A DNA stretch of 64,000 nt from Ctena decussata (taxonomy: Eukaryota; Mollusca; Bivalvia; Lucinida; Lucinidae), in NCBI GenBank assembly GCA_963989385.1, contig OZ022500.1, positions 108,851,842-108,915,841 of the forward strand. Direction: 5' to 3'. A program made the position numbers and the translations under genes. The notes beneath the pieces were generated by a model. The model saw only the letters and a program-made list of their open reading frames with translations, was not told the DNA's origin and made no database searches. Within the stretch, counting starts at the first letter, position 1; each line of letters starts with the position of its first letter. Below, one piece after another: positions 54,872 through 64,000 of the stretch.

Positions 54872-55108
54872 TGAGCCGCGACACGAGAAAACCAACAAAG
54901 TGGTTGTGCGCCCAGTGCAAACTCAGATCAGCCTGGGTATCCGCCCAGTCTCATCAGACTCTACGCTAAAACCTCAATGGGTACCTAAGGGTCTAAGCTA
55001 TATCGATGCGGACAGCGAAGACTTTGATCAGACTGGGCGGATGTCCAGGCTGATCTGAGTCTTCGCGAGCGCACAACCACTTTGTTGGTTTTGTCGTGTC
55101 GCGGCTCA
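54872..55108. mobile_element. Palindromic MITE, family TGAGCCGCGAC, copy 4
   Basis: Ends TGAGCCGCGACACGAGAAAA and GTGTCGCGGCTCA. It again yields a spurious frame reading CAQCKLRSAWVSAQSHQTL. Confidence 0.88.
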
Positions 55109-56690
55109 AAATTTAAATTTTATAGTTTTGTTCAAGCTTATGCTAGGGACAGTTCTACAACAGCTCTATTTCTAGCTTTATAATCTGAGAGGCTGATTTT
55201 TATTACTTTTTTTGGTTATGTTCAGCATTTAACTTGCATGGCATCCAAGCAAATTAAGCATTTAGCGCAAAATACATGACTGTCTGATAGAGGAGTGCCT
55301 AAGGAAAAATTTCTGTAGAATATTTACAGTACTAAATTGCATTTTGAGCCTCCGTTTGTGTCATGAAAGTTTTTATTATTTGAATGTATATAGTTCATTT
55401 ACTTAGAATTTATTTTATGAGAATCGAGTCGGGCTTCAAAGACATTAAACAGAGTAAATAATTCTTCGTACAAAGCATTCTCTCTAGTTTTCTGATTAAA
55501 ACCAAGTGTGAAAGTGGACTTTCTTAGTTAGATCAAAACGAATATTTTGGTACAAGAATTATGTTGTTATACTTAGAAATTGCCTTATTTAAAAACCTCT
55601 GTCGAGCATAAGAGTTGAGTGGTGGGGTAAGTTGAAAACTGCCTACGTCAAGGCGACCTAATAAAATGTTTATACTTTAGATAACTTTTCATGACATCAT
55701 ACTCATTCAAAATAGTTATTCAGATGTGTATTATTAACACAACTGACTAAAGTCTTTTGCTGGGTTCCGCTGAAGCCTAGTGCGCGCGGGCAGTGTTGCA
55801 ACATTTCATTATGTATGGTCAATGTACCTGTTTTCGGGGTGCACCAGAATTTGAGGTATTCTAATAAATTATACAACTCTTATGTCAGGGATGTCATAAG
55901 ATGATTTCTTTTTGCAAATAGAGAGGTAAATCAATTGTTGCGGCATTCGATGACTGACGCGCGTGAGCACGTTAGTAATGACGTCATCAATGACATTGCC
56001 GAAGCTGCCCATGGACATGATATACCGGTTTAAATATTCAATTATGAACTTTCCTGATGTCAATTTATAGATCATTTCTACAACATAAAGAACCGCTGGT
56101 CTAGATCTCATGAATCCGAAAGCAGTGTTTTATCATAAGGGTCTGCAGCTTATACTGTTTGTAGACGGTTTCTCTAAAGGCCTAGGTTGCCTATAAAAGA
56201 CAAAATTTGGCTGCTAATCTCAAAATTTCTCTAGACATCTAAGGGTTACATCTCCAATAGGTCAGAAAATTCCAGTACTTGATCTGATTGGTTGTGGTTC
56301 GAAAGCTGGAGCAAATTCTAAGTAAAGATTCAGCCAAGCATTTATTTAGATCGGCATAAGTCTGTAAACATGGAGCCATGCAGAACACGAAATGTAAGTT
56401 ACATGTTATCAAACATATATAGTTTTAAGCACACAAAGACTTGAGAGTTTACTCTCTCTTTAATATACGGTTTTTGTGTGGCGAACAAGTGTTAACTACC
56501 CGAAAACTTACGCACCCATCATACATGAACTAACACAACTGTGACAGAATGTATATCTTTTCCGGGAGCTGCTGTAATTATATTGCTTCATAGGTGGTTC
56601 TATATATAAGTCCCAAAAGGTATGCATGCACGAAACACTGTTACTGAAAAAGCGTGCACAATTATATTAAAAGAAAATAACTGATCCGCG
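55109..56690. other. No gene recognised
   Basis: An 80-codon minus-strand frame at 55869-56111 (GSFGNVIDDVITNVLTRVSH) has a protein-like look but no motif known to me and no clear splice sites; I do not call it. No repeat families are seen. Confidence 0.4.
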
Positions 56691-56691
56691 A

Positions 56692-56915
56692 TACGACAAA
56701 ACAAATAAAAAGTGGCACGTGCGCCCAGCGAAGGCTCAGATCAGCCAAGACATCCACCCAGTCTTATCAGACTTTAGGTTGGGCACTTGAAGGGTAGCTT
56801 TGCTAGCTAGCCCCATGCGGACAGCGAAGATTCTGAACAGACAGGGCGGATGCCTAGGATAATCGGAGTCTTCGCTGGGCGCACATGCAACTTTGTTTTG
56901 TCGTGTCGCGGATCA
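56692..56915. mobile_element. Palindromic MITE, family TGAGCCGCGAC, diverged copy 5
   Basis: Ends CTGATCCGCGATACGACAAA and TCGTGTCGCGGATCAG; both termini carry the same change (GATCC for GAGCC), so the change was present before this copy inserted or was corrected between arms. Confidence 0.82.
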
Positions 56916-57684
56916 GTTAATATTTGTTTTGATACTAAACACTATAAAAATCTTTATCTGGTGAACGAAAACAGAAAAAAATTTCGCACTCATGAATCTA
57001 CAATTTTTTTCATCATACTTGATAAAGCCAATTATGGTTATCAGTGCAACAGAGCAAACATCTTCTTTCTTGTATTTCAAATGTCATGAAAATGATTAAA
57101 GAGAACAGAGTGAAAACGATATTTAAGTGTAGAAAGTTATTGTTTCCACTCTAACATCATCACCTCGTTGTTCTCCTCACTGCCCCTATTTTAAAGTTGA
57201 AGTTGTATGATATTTGAACAGGTATTGGAACTGCATATAAAATATTATGCAACCACCGCTCAGTACTACTCTATGCGATACCGCATTTTAATTAACCTCC
57301 TACGGAATTAATTTACTTACTGGATTAAATTGCATATTAGCGATATCCTATTTTATTCATCTATAAAAAAATATTTAGCAGCAAGATGTACCGATAACGA
57401 CAAAGAGGAAACTTATTAAAGTACTCAGTCTATCAATTAAACTAGACAGTTTATGCGTCTCCTTGCTTTCTCTGGCTTTAAATTCGTTACAGCCAATTTC
57501 TAAACGATATTAACTTCATTGGTTTGCACTTAATTCTCGCACTGAGATAGGCCATATGTTATTACACTTAAGACCAATAATTCGAAATGATTAGCAAAAA
57601 AATTAACTGTAGAAAAATATTCTTTCCAGGCTTTTACACATATGTACACCACTGGCTGTCATGGCTCATTTTAACAGTATTTAA

Positions 57685-58345
57685 GTTTTAGCTCTGGGGC
57701 CATTTTGTTAGCGGAGCAAAACGATTTGATCAATTTTGGTATATGGTCATTTAAGGAGCTTTCCTTTGAACATATTTCAAAATCCGTCTACCCATTTAAG
57801 AGGAGATGTCGTTTAAAGATTTCTTCAGCCGTGGCGACAAAATTGTTCAGCGAAGTGGAACGAATTGAGCAGTTTTTGTAGAGGGTCACTCAAGGAACAT
57901 TACTGTGAAATGATTTTAAAACCCGTCTACCTGTTTAGGCGAAAAAGTCATTTAAAGGTATCTTTCAATTTTTAGGGTTGGTGGCCAGCTTGTTCAGCGG
58001 CGCAAAACAGTTTCAGCAATTTTGGTAAAGGGTCACCCAAGCAACATTCCTGTGAAATACTTTCAAAATCCGTCCACCCGTTTGGAAGTAAAAGTTGTTT
58101 AAATGTTGTTATATTTTACATTTTTGGCTATAGCAGCCATCATGTTCAGCAGAGCGGAAGGTTTTAGCAAATTTGGTAAAAAGTTACTAAAGAAATATTT
58201 CTGTGAAAATATTTGAAAATTCGTCCAGCAGTTTTGGAGGAATGTTGCTTTAAGCAAAGGCTGACGACGGGCGAACGCACGGACTACGGACAAATGCCGC
58301 TCACAATACCTCACCTTGAGCGCTTGGTGCTCAAGTAAGCTATTA
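57685..58345. repeat. ~130-bp tandem repeat, about five units
   Basis: Units share TTAGCTCTGG, GGCCATTTTGTT(A/C)AGCG, AATTTTGGTA, TTCAAAATCCGTCTACCC and GAGGAGATGTCGTTTAAAG. The same unit forms the right part of the 31.1-33.2 kb element (32760-33060). The block ends with a GACGACGGGCGAACGCACGG stretch, echoing the GGAC run there. Confidence 0.75.
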
Positions 58346-58469
58346 AAATAGAATACAGCAGAAAACACGCAGTTACTTTTTGCGCACTAACAACCACACA
58401 CAACTCGATGGGATATTAGAATAAAAAAAAGACAAACGTATGGCTCAATTACCTCAGTTGAAAATACAT

Positions 58470-59110
58470 TTTTGTCGTTCCTGCTTTAGCATGGTGCGAT
58501 ATTGGAGTCCGGGTTTCCGTCCGTCTGTTCGTCAATTTGTCAGGCACATTTACGTCGATCCTACCGTCAAGGTTCATTTCTCTCGAGCTAGAGGGCCTAT
58601 AATTGTCATAACTTCTTATGATTATATTCATGGATATTGCACTTATTAGTACCCTGACCTATGTTTCACAGTCTGTTGACTCTTCAAGTTACTGCGTTGC
58701 CAATAAAGCAAAAGTCTATTTCTCTCAAACCATGATATTTACAGTCATCAGGCCTAGCATAAAATATCATCTATGGCGTGGGGGCGGCTTCTTAGATGTT
58801 GCACATTCTAATGATTTTGATCTTTTCTTCACACTCTATTGTTTATATTAATTATTGGGTCAACCATAGCGCTTAAGTCCATTTCTCTCAGGATAGAATG
58901 ATTATATTCGAACTGGCGAACCTGCTTTAGCAAGGGGCGATAAAGGAGTGTTAATGCGCTGCCTTTTTGCAAACCATTATATCTGAGGTCATCACACCTG
59001 GCCTAAAGTATCATCTGAGGATGGTGTCCTTGGATGGTACACTTTCTTCTACACTTGACCAATATTTCGCGTTCTGTTGAATCCGTAGCCTAAAGTGTAC
59101 AAAAGGTCAA
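58470..59110. repeat. Diverged repeat with CGTCCGTC tract, about two units
   Basis: CCTGCTTTAGCA(T/A)GG(T/G)GCGAT occurs at 58480 and 58921; TTCATTTCTCTC and ATTATATTC phrases recur. No coding signal. Confidence 0.5.
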
Positions 59111-59218
59111 GGACTACTAGAAAGCCGACAAACAATGACATTTATAGCAAAATAGTACAAAAAGTCTAAGACTGATAAAAAGTCGTCGACTAACATTGGC
59201 ATTAATCGTAAAATGCCT

Positions 59219-59880
59219 TGGAACGGCCAGGTATTAATTACTGGGGGCTTAAACCAGGTTTACACACCCGTACCACTTGCCTTCGATTTTGCTGTTGTTT
59301 ATAAACATACAAGTTATTCGGTCCCCGTGATCCATTAATGGATCAAAGTAGCAACATATAAATCATTATCTACTGAGATGAAACAAAAAAACTCAAAAGC
59401 AACACCGCCGGGCCGGGTAGCGCAATCGGTAGGGCACCTGACTCGTAAGTCAGAGGTCCTGGGTTCGAATCCCGGTCTGGCCACATACTTTCGTTTCTCC
59501 TTCCGCTGATTCAAGAAGGGCAGTTGTCAGTTACTGGCGAAAGTATTTGCACTTAGTACTGGTTAACCGCTTAGGAGATCTAAGCCTGCCCAGGAATAGT
59601 GTGGTTAGGTTAACTGACCGTCCCGACATGACCTTAGTTGTTTACCGTGGACGTTAAGCCTCAAAATAACCAACCAACCATCAAAAGCAACACCAAAACT
59701 GAAACACATGAGCAAAAGACCTCCAACGCTTGAACCCTGATGGGCACGACTAAATACATCATCAAGCCCCAGCCAGCTGTCCGGCCAACCTATTTAGGTT
59801 TTTAGGTCCGAGCCTTGATTAAATCTGACACTTGAACCGCCAAAATGCAAATAAAGAGGGCAGCAAAGTTGCCATCTGTG
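59219..59880 (+). repeat. Long-inverted-repeat family relative (single copy), interrupted by a SINE
   Basis: GGAACGGCCAGGTATTAATT then ACTGGGGGCTTAAACCAGGT resembles the arm at 42950-43000. The continuation after the SINE (CACCAAAACTGAAACACATG) includes GGGCAGCAAAGTTGCCATCT, similar to the family's CCCAAATAGATGGCAACT in inverse. Assignment is approximate. Confidence 0.5.
59407..59680 (+). mobile_element. Full-length tRNA-derived SINE, 274 bp, perfect 14-bp target duplication
   Basis: The duplication TCAAAAGCAACACC flanks it at 59393-59406 and 59681-59694. The tRNA-like head (59411-59483) has a 7-bp acceptor stem (GGCCGGG/TCTGGCC), an A box (TAGCGCAATCGG) and a perfect B box GGGTTCGAATCCC. 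The anticodon arm is CTGAC/GTCAG with only six loop bases (TCGTAA), so it would not work as a normal tRNA. The body (GGCAGTTGTCAGTTACTGGC ... GTTAACTGACCGTCCCGACA) recurs at 33466-33636 and the tail is ATAACCAACCAACCA. Confidence 0.92.
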
Positions 59881-60149
59881 ATTGATTTAACTACTAGTAA
59901 GCATTCGGTCTCCATTTATGTTTTATCCGGTTCTTTTAGAGCGATTAAGTCCATTGCTGTATACGACTTACATTCACCGTACCTGCAATAGGTCTTCTCA
60001 TGAAATGCTGCTCTAATTGTTTTCTCTTTTAATTTATAAGTCACGCTCTATTAACTCCGTTTTCCCTGACTTGCATTAATTGCAGTTTTCAAGTCCATTA
60101 CTCTCAAACTACAATACCTCCATATACAGTGGGTCTTTACTACTGTGTG

Positions 60150-60225
60150 AAGCCCAGTAGCTCTGATGGTTAAGCGCTGTTCTGCTGATCTAGTGGTCTC
60201 TGATTCGAGATCTGTTGGTGGCAGG
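60150..60225 (+). repeat. Weak tRNA-like SINE head
   Basis: CAGTAGCTCTGATGGTTAAGC resembles an A box and CTGATTCGAGATC a B box at suitable spacing. No stems beyond this are convincing and no target duplication was found, so it is at most an old SINE remnant. Confidence 0.4.
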
Positions 60226-60833
60226 GGTGTTTTAAATCGTAAACAGGGTTCCATTGCACACAGCCTTTCATTATCACCCACCAATCGTCCTGAAATAACA
60301 TACAAATTAATAAAGAGGACGTAAAATAGCAAGTTATTCATCCATACATCTTAACTACTGTGAAAGAAAAAAGGCAGGTACGACATATCGTTCCATGGAA
60401 TTCTAGTTACCTAAATGCTTAAATTATTTAGACTTAGCAGCGACTGTGTTTTTCCAGATAAGACATAATCGCTTGTTTTATGATTACAGCCAGCAAACAT
60501 AAGAATACGATTTCATGAATAATTGTTGTATAGACGAAATACTATCAGACCGAGACTCATAACTGTCTGTCTTTGCATTGTCCTGTCCTGGCAGCATTAA
60601 CATAGGGTATAGAAAATCTGTACAACAGTTTTGCATTTAGAAATTTATTATAAAGTGTACAAGCCATACTCTAATTAAGGTGTAATGCGCTGCCTCATCT
60701 CTAAAAAGAATGTACTCATCAATTGACTTCTGTATAAAAATAGTTTAACTTATCCCAAGGTATTTCATTAGCTACCACGTTTAAACGATGCGATTGGTGG
60801 CCAGCAATCCACCAGATGTATCCTTTAAAACTT

Positions 60834-61071
60834 GAGCCGTGCCATGAGAAAACCAACAATGTGGCATGTGCGCCCAGCGAAGACCTAAATCAGCTTTGGC
60901 ATCTACCCAGTCTGATCAGAGACTTCGCTTTGTACTTAAAGGGTAGCTAATGATCTAAACTACCTCGATGCGGGTAGCGTAGACTCTGATCAGAATGGGC
61001 GGATGCCCAGGCTGAAACGAGTCTCCGCTGGACGCACATGCCACTTTGTTGGTTTTCCCATGGCGCTGCAC
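60834..61071. mobile_element. Palindromic MITE, family TGAGCCGCGAC, diverged copy 6
   Basis: Ends TTGAGCCGTGCCATGAGAAA and TTCCCATGGCGCTGCACAA; inner pair around CAGTCTGATCAGAG is kept. The minus-strand frame at 60947-61198 comes from this copy. Confidence 0.82.
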
Positions 61072-61074
61072 AAA

Positions 61075-62395
61075 TGTTTTGCAAGAGGAAAGCGGAAGTA
61101 GTAAGGCTTATTTTCAAATATAAGTACGTTTCGTAGTCAGGAAACTCTAGAAATCGGTAAAGGATATTAGTACAGCAAAAAAAATTAATAATAATCAATT
61201 CAGCGATATAATTTAACTGTTAATTTAGTTCAATGATTACATGAGAAAGAAGAATGATTTAACAAACATAAAACTAGTTTTTAGTAGGCATGATATGTTT
61301 TGCTTTAAACATTTAAACGAAACTTTGAAACATTAAAACGAAACTTTGAAAATCGGTCGAAAGCTGGTTTGTTGGTTGACTTACTGTATAAAAAGAAAAA
61401 GAGCACATTTTATTGTCTTAGGCGTAAACATGTTTTTTTCGATTTCATACAAGTTACGTACAGGTAATAAATAGTATATAAAAGCAAAAGGATCTGAACG
61501 GAAGCCAGGGGCTTACTTCGTTCATCTCTTTTATGGTCTTTAATTAGTTATGAATCCCCTAGCCTCAGAGGTGGTATATGGAATATAAACCCGGGCCTCA
61601 TTAATACCATTTATTTTTTAAACAAGTGTGTATTCCGCTCTTATGGATATGTTGAATATAATATAAAAGGTAACTGTAGGCGCCTGTTTTTATTGGTAAT
61701 CATTCCATGTGGAACGCAGAGTAAGGATCGCTCACTTTGTTGTCGTTTCTGCTTTTTCTGCTTTTCGGCATGAATGCTTACACCATCTGGCATCTGCCTT
61801 ACAATGATGAATGTATCTGCAAACCTTCGAATAAGACGTTTTGCGCCATCAAAAGCATTTAAGTATCCTACTTCTTTTTTCTTCCCTGGATAACATCGCC
61901 AAACCAAAATAAAATCTACGCTTAAGGGGAAGATTTTGTTCGCCACCATCCCGTCAATTAATTTTACTGATGAACGTTGAAAGGCGGCTCTTCTTCAGCG
62001 GTCACCCTCAGTAAGGCTTCATTTACGTTTAAAGTTTAGCTTTCAATTGCATTTCAAGACTCTATACATCGCAGTTACCATGTTTAATTCAGAAGCTATC
62101 AAAGTCATCCCGACCTTTTAAGATGTTTTCCGTTAACTCGTCTTTTTTTTTTTTGTATACATCTATTTAGACATGTTGAAGCATTAACGCTTATACTTAA
62201 AGTTCTGATCTAGCTGGCTCTATTACAAACTTCTGTATCTAAATCTTCCTAAATCACAAAAAGAATTGTTGAAACCCGATTATGTGGGAAAATCAGGCAA
62301 TACTAAATAATTTATCTTAAGATAACAGAAACGTAAGATAAAAATGAATTACCTTTTTTATTCGTGTCTCTCTTCGAGTTTCATTAACATAATAT
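61075..62395. other. No gene recognised
   Basis: A minus-strand 102-codon frame at 61641-61949 (KIFPLSVDFILVWRCYPGKK) has no motif I can name. No repeat family was recognised. Confidence 0.4.
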
Positions 62396-62398
62396 ATA

Positions 62399-63010
62399 TG
62401 AGCCAGTCTCTGTGAAAACCGGGCTTAATGACATGAAAATAAAAAATTAACTAACTGCATCACTGAAAAGTATTAGCTTTCCTAAACATTTCCTGAAAAT
62501 TTGAGATGGTTACCATTATTCATTACTGAGATATAGACTTTGGAGCATATAGGTAGCGCAGTTTCTTAATATGACGTTATTAACGTCACATAAGTATGTT
62601 TTGACGTCAACGTCATTACGTTTGTTTGAACGAGCTTTCGGTGCTTGTGACACAAAGTAATTTGGACAAAAAGTGTGTTTACTCATTTTCAATGTGTATT
62701 TCATAGCACACACATCACAATTTCCATGATTAAACAGTCTTTCTCAAATGGTAGGTCTTTTTAATGGTATACCATATGTTTTCAAGGCTTTGGGGTTACC
62801 GTGGAATAAGCGTTGTCATGGCAACATATATTATATTTATAAATGGATTTTGTCTGAATTCATAGGCTTTCTAATTTATCTCAACGCCTAAGGTATTTTC
62901 ATGGAAATAAAGAAAGGTCCGAAAAAACATTAATTTTAGTGGTTTTCATCCGTTCACAACGTAATTATTACGTAATGTCATTAAGCCCGGTTTTCACAGA
63001 GAACGGCTCA
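62399..63010. mobile_element. ~612-bp non-autonomous element with ~36-bp TIRs
   Basis: Ends TGAGCCAGTCTCTGTGAAAA followed by CCGGGCTTAATGACAT, and inverted TGAGCCGTTCTCTGTGAAAA followed by CCGGGCTTAATGACAT. TATA lies on both outer sides. The interior holds several ACGT-core motifs (TGACGTTATTAACGTCA, TTGACGTCAACGTCAT). Confidence 0.8.
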
Positions 63011-63011
63011 T

Positions 63012-63715
63012 ATAGAGGATCTTACACGAGTGCTCATGTATTATTGAATTTATTAAACGAGTTGGGGAAATAGATAAGATGCGAGGCTTTGCCGAGCATC
63101 TTATCGGTTTTCCCCAACGAGTTTAATAAATTCAATAATACAGGAGCACGAATGCAAGATTCTATTTATCATATGACACTAAAATCACATTTTATTAGCA
63201 AAATTTGCACTAAAACGTCACGATTTTGCCATTAGAAAACGCGACGTTTTAATGGACGTCAATGTATAATGTTACGACGTAATTTGCATATTTAATCCAC
63301 TAGTGGATTATCGTTTTTAATGCATGGCTTTATAACACTCTCAGATGCGACGTCATATGATAAATAGAGGATCTTACATGAGTGCTCATGTATTATTGAA
63401 TTTATTAAACGAGTTTGGGAAAAAGATAAGATGCGAGGCTTTGCCGAGCATCTTATCGGTTTTCCCCAACGAGTTTAATAAATTCAATAATACAGGAGCA
63501 CGAATGGAAGATTTTATTTATCAAATGACACTAAAATCGCATTTTATTAGCAAAATTTACACTAAAACGTCACGATTTCGCCATTAGAAAACGCGACGTT
63601 TTTATGGACGTCAACGTATAACGTTACGACGTAATTTGCATATTTAATCCACTAGTGGATTATCGTTTTTAATGCATGGCTTTATAACACTCTCAGATGC
63701 GACGTCATATGATAA
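63012..63715. repeat. 352-bp tandem duplication with internal hairpins
   Basis: Two near-identical units (63012-63363, 63364-63715). Each holds a long hairpin (ATTGAATTTATTAAACGAGT ... complement) around AAGATGCGAGGCTTTGCCGA, then GCGACGTTTT/GGACGTCAA and the palindrome ATCCACTAGTGGAT. The right unit ends with CGTCATATGATAA as does the left. Confidence 0.9.
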
Positions 63716-64000
63716 AAGTAATTAAAATAGGATTACACAAAAGTAAAGAAGCAATATTTAACGTTGTAGATCGATTATCAAAATGTTTTAATATCATTCT
63801 GTTGATCGCTGTACTACTATGCGATTGCATATCAATTAACACATCCTGTATTTTTGCAGTTTAAAGATGTTATGCTACATACTTAAATACATCTTCATAC
63901 CCTCTTCGCTCTTCGTGCTATAACTGCTCATACATGTACCTAGAGTATGTTATAATTGCTCATAACTAGAGGATGTCACTTTTCATCTTTCTTCCTATTT

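Noticed and set aside
55869..56111. 80-codon minus-strand ORF with protein-like composition
   Set aside because: No motif, no convincing splice sites and no repeat or gene context to support it.
59411..59483. A tRNA gene (CGT anticodon, Thr-like)
   Set aside because: The anticodon loop has six bases, and the sequence is the head of a SINE with a shared body and a 14-bp target duplication.

Overview
This is eukaryotic DNA: A+T-rich, with no dense ORFs, one spliced exon and a very high load of transposable elements (TEs). The repeat families (palindromic MITEs starting TGAGCCGCGAC, elements with GAGCC-GAA-GGCTC terminal hairpins and GGACGGACGG runs, tRNA-derived SINEs, Penelope-like and Polinton elements) suggest a bivalve mollusc. 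That is an inference from remembered repeat families, not from a search. I see no rRNA, CRISPR, bacterial operon or complete intact host gene.

Layout. 1-1.1 kb is a 322-bp tandem repeat carrying RFX X-box palindromes. 1.35-4.2 kb holds a palindromic MITE, a fold-back and a 1.7-kb giant palindrome. 4.2-12.6 kb holds two decayed Penelope-like retroelements in opposite orientation; the minus-strand one is split by a ~4.9-kb fold-back insertion. 12.7-14.4 kb has a SINE, a 0.38-kb repeat and two MITEs. The clearest host coding sequence is a claudin/PMP22-type first coding exon at 14.61-14.82 kb (minus). 15-23.2 kb holds MITEs, a 1.55-kb element in TTAA target duplications and a 126-bp tandem repeat. 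23.7-29.2 kb is a broken Polinton/Maverick on the minus strand (PolB, packaging ATPase, small capsid-region ORFs, major capsid protein, adenain-like protease), interrupted by one SINE and several MITEs. 30.7-31.1 kb is a LINE RT fragment, cut by a tandem-repeat element (31.1-33.2 kb) that is followed by a second one (33.3-35.3 kb). 35.3-39.1 kb is mostly unrecognised.

39.2-49.7 kb is nested repeats: a 0.38-kb repeat split by a C-rich insert, long inverted-repeat elements, and copies of the hairpin/GGACGG family. 49.7-51.8 kb is a spliced DDE-type transposase pseudogene that landed inside such a repeat. 52-64 kb holds a 52-bp tandem repeat, one unassigned ORF, three more copies of the palindromic MITE, repeat arrays, a tRNA-derived SINE with a perfect 14-bp target duplication, and a 352-bp tandem repeat at the right end.

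The parts do not form a host pathway. The window is best read as a layered record of insertions, many datable relative to each other by nesting, in the intron or flank of a claudin-like gene.
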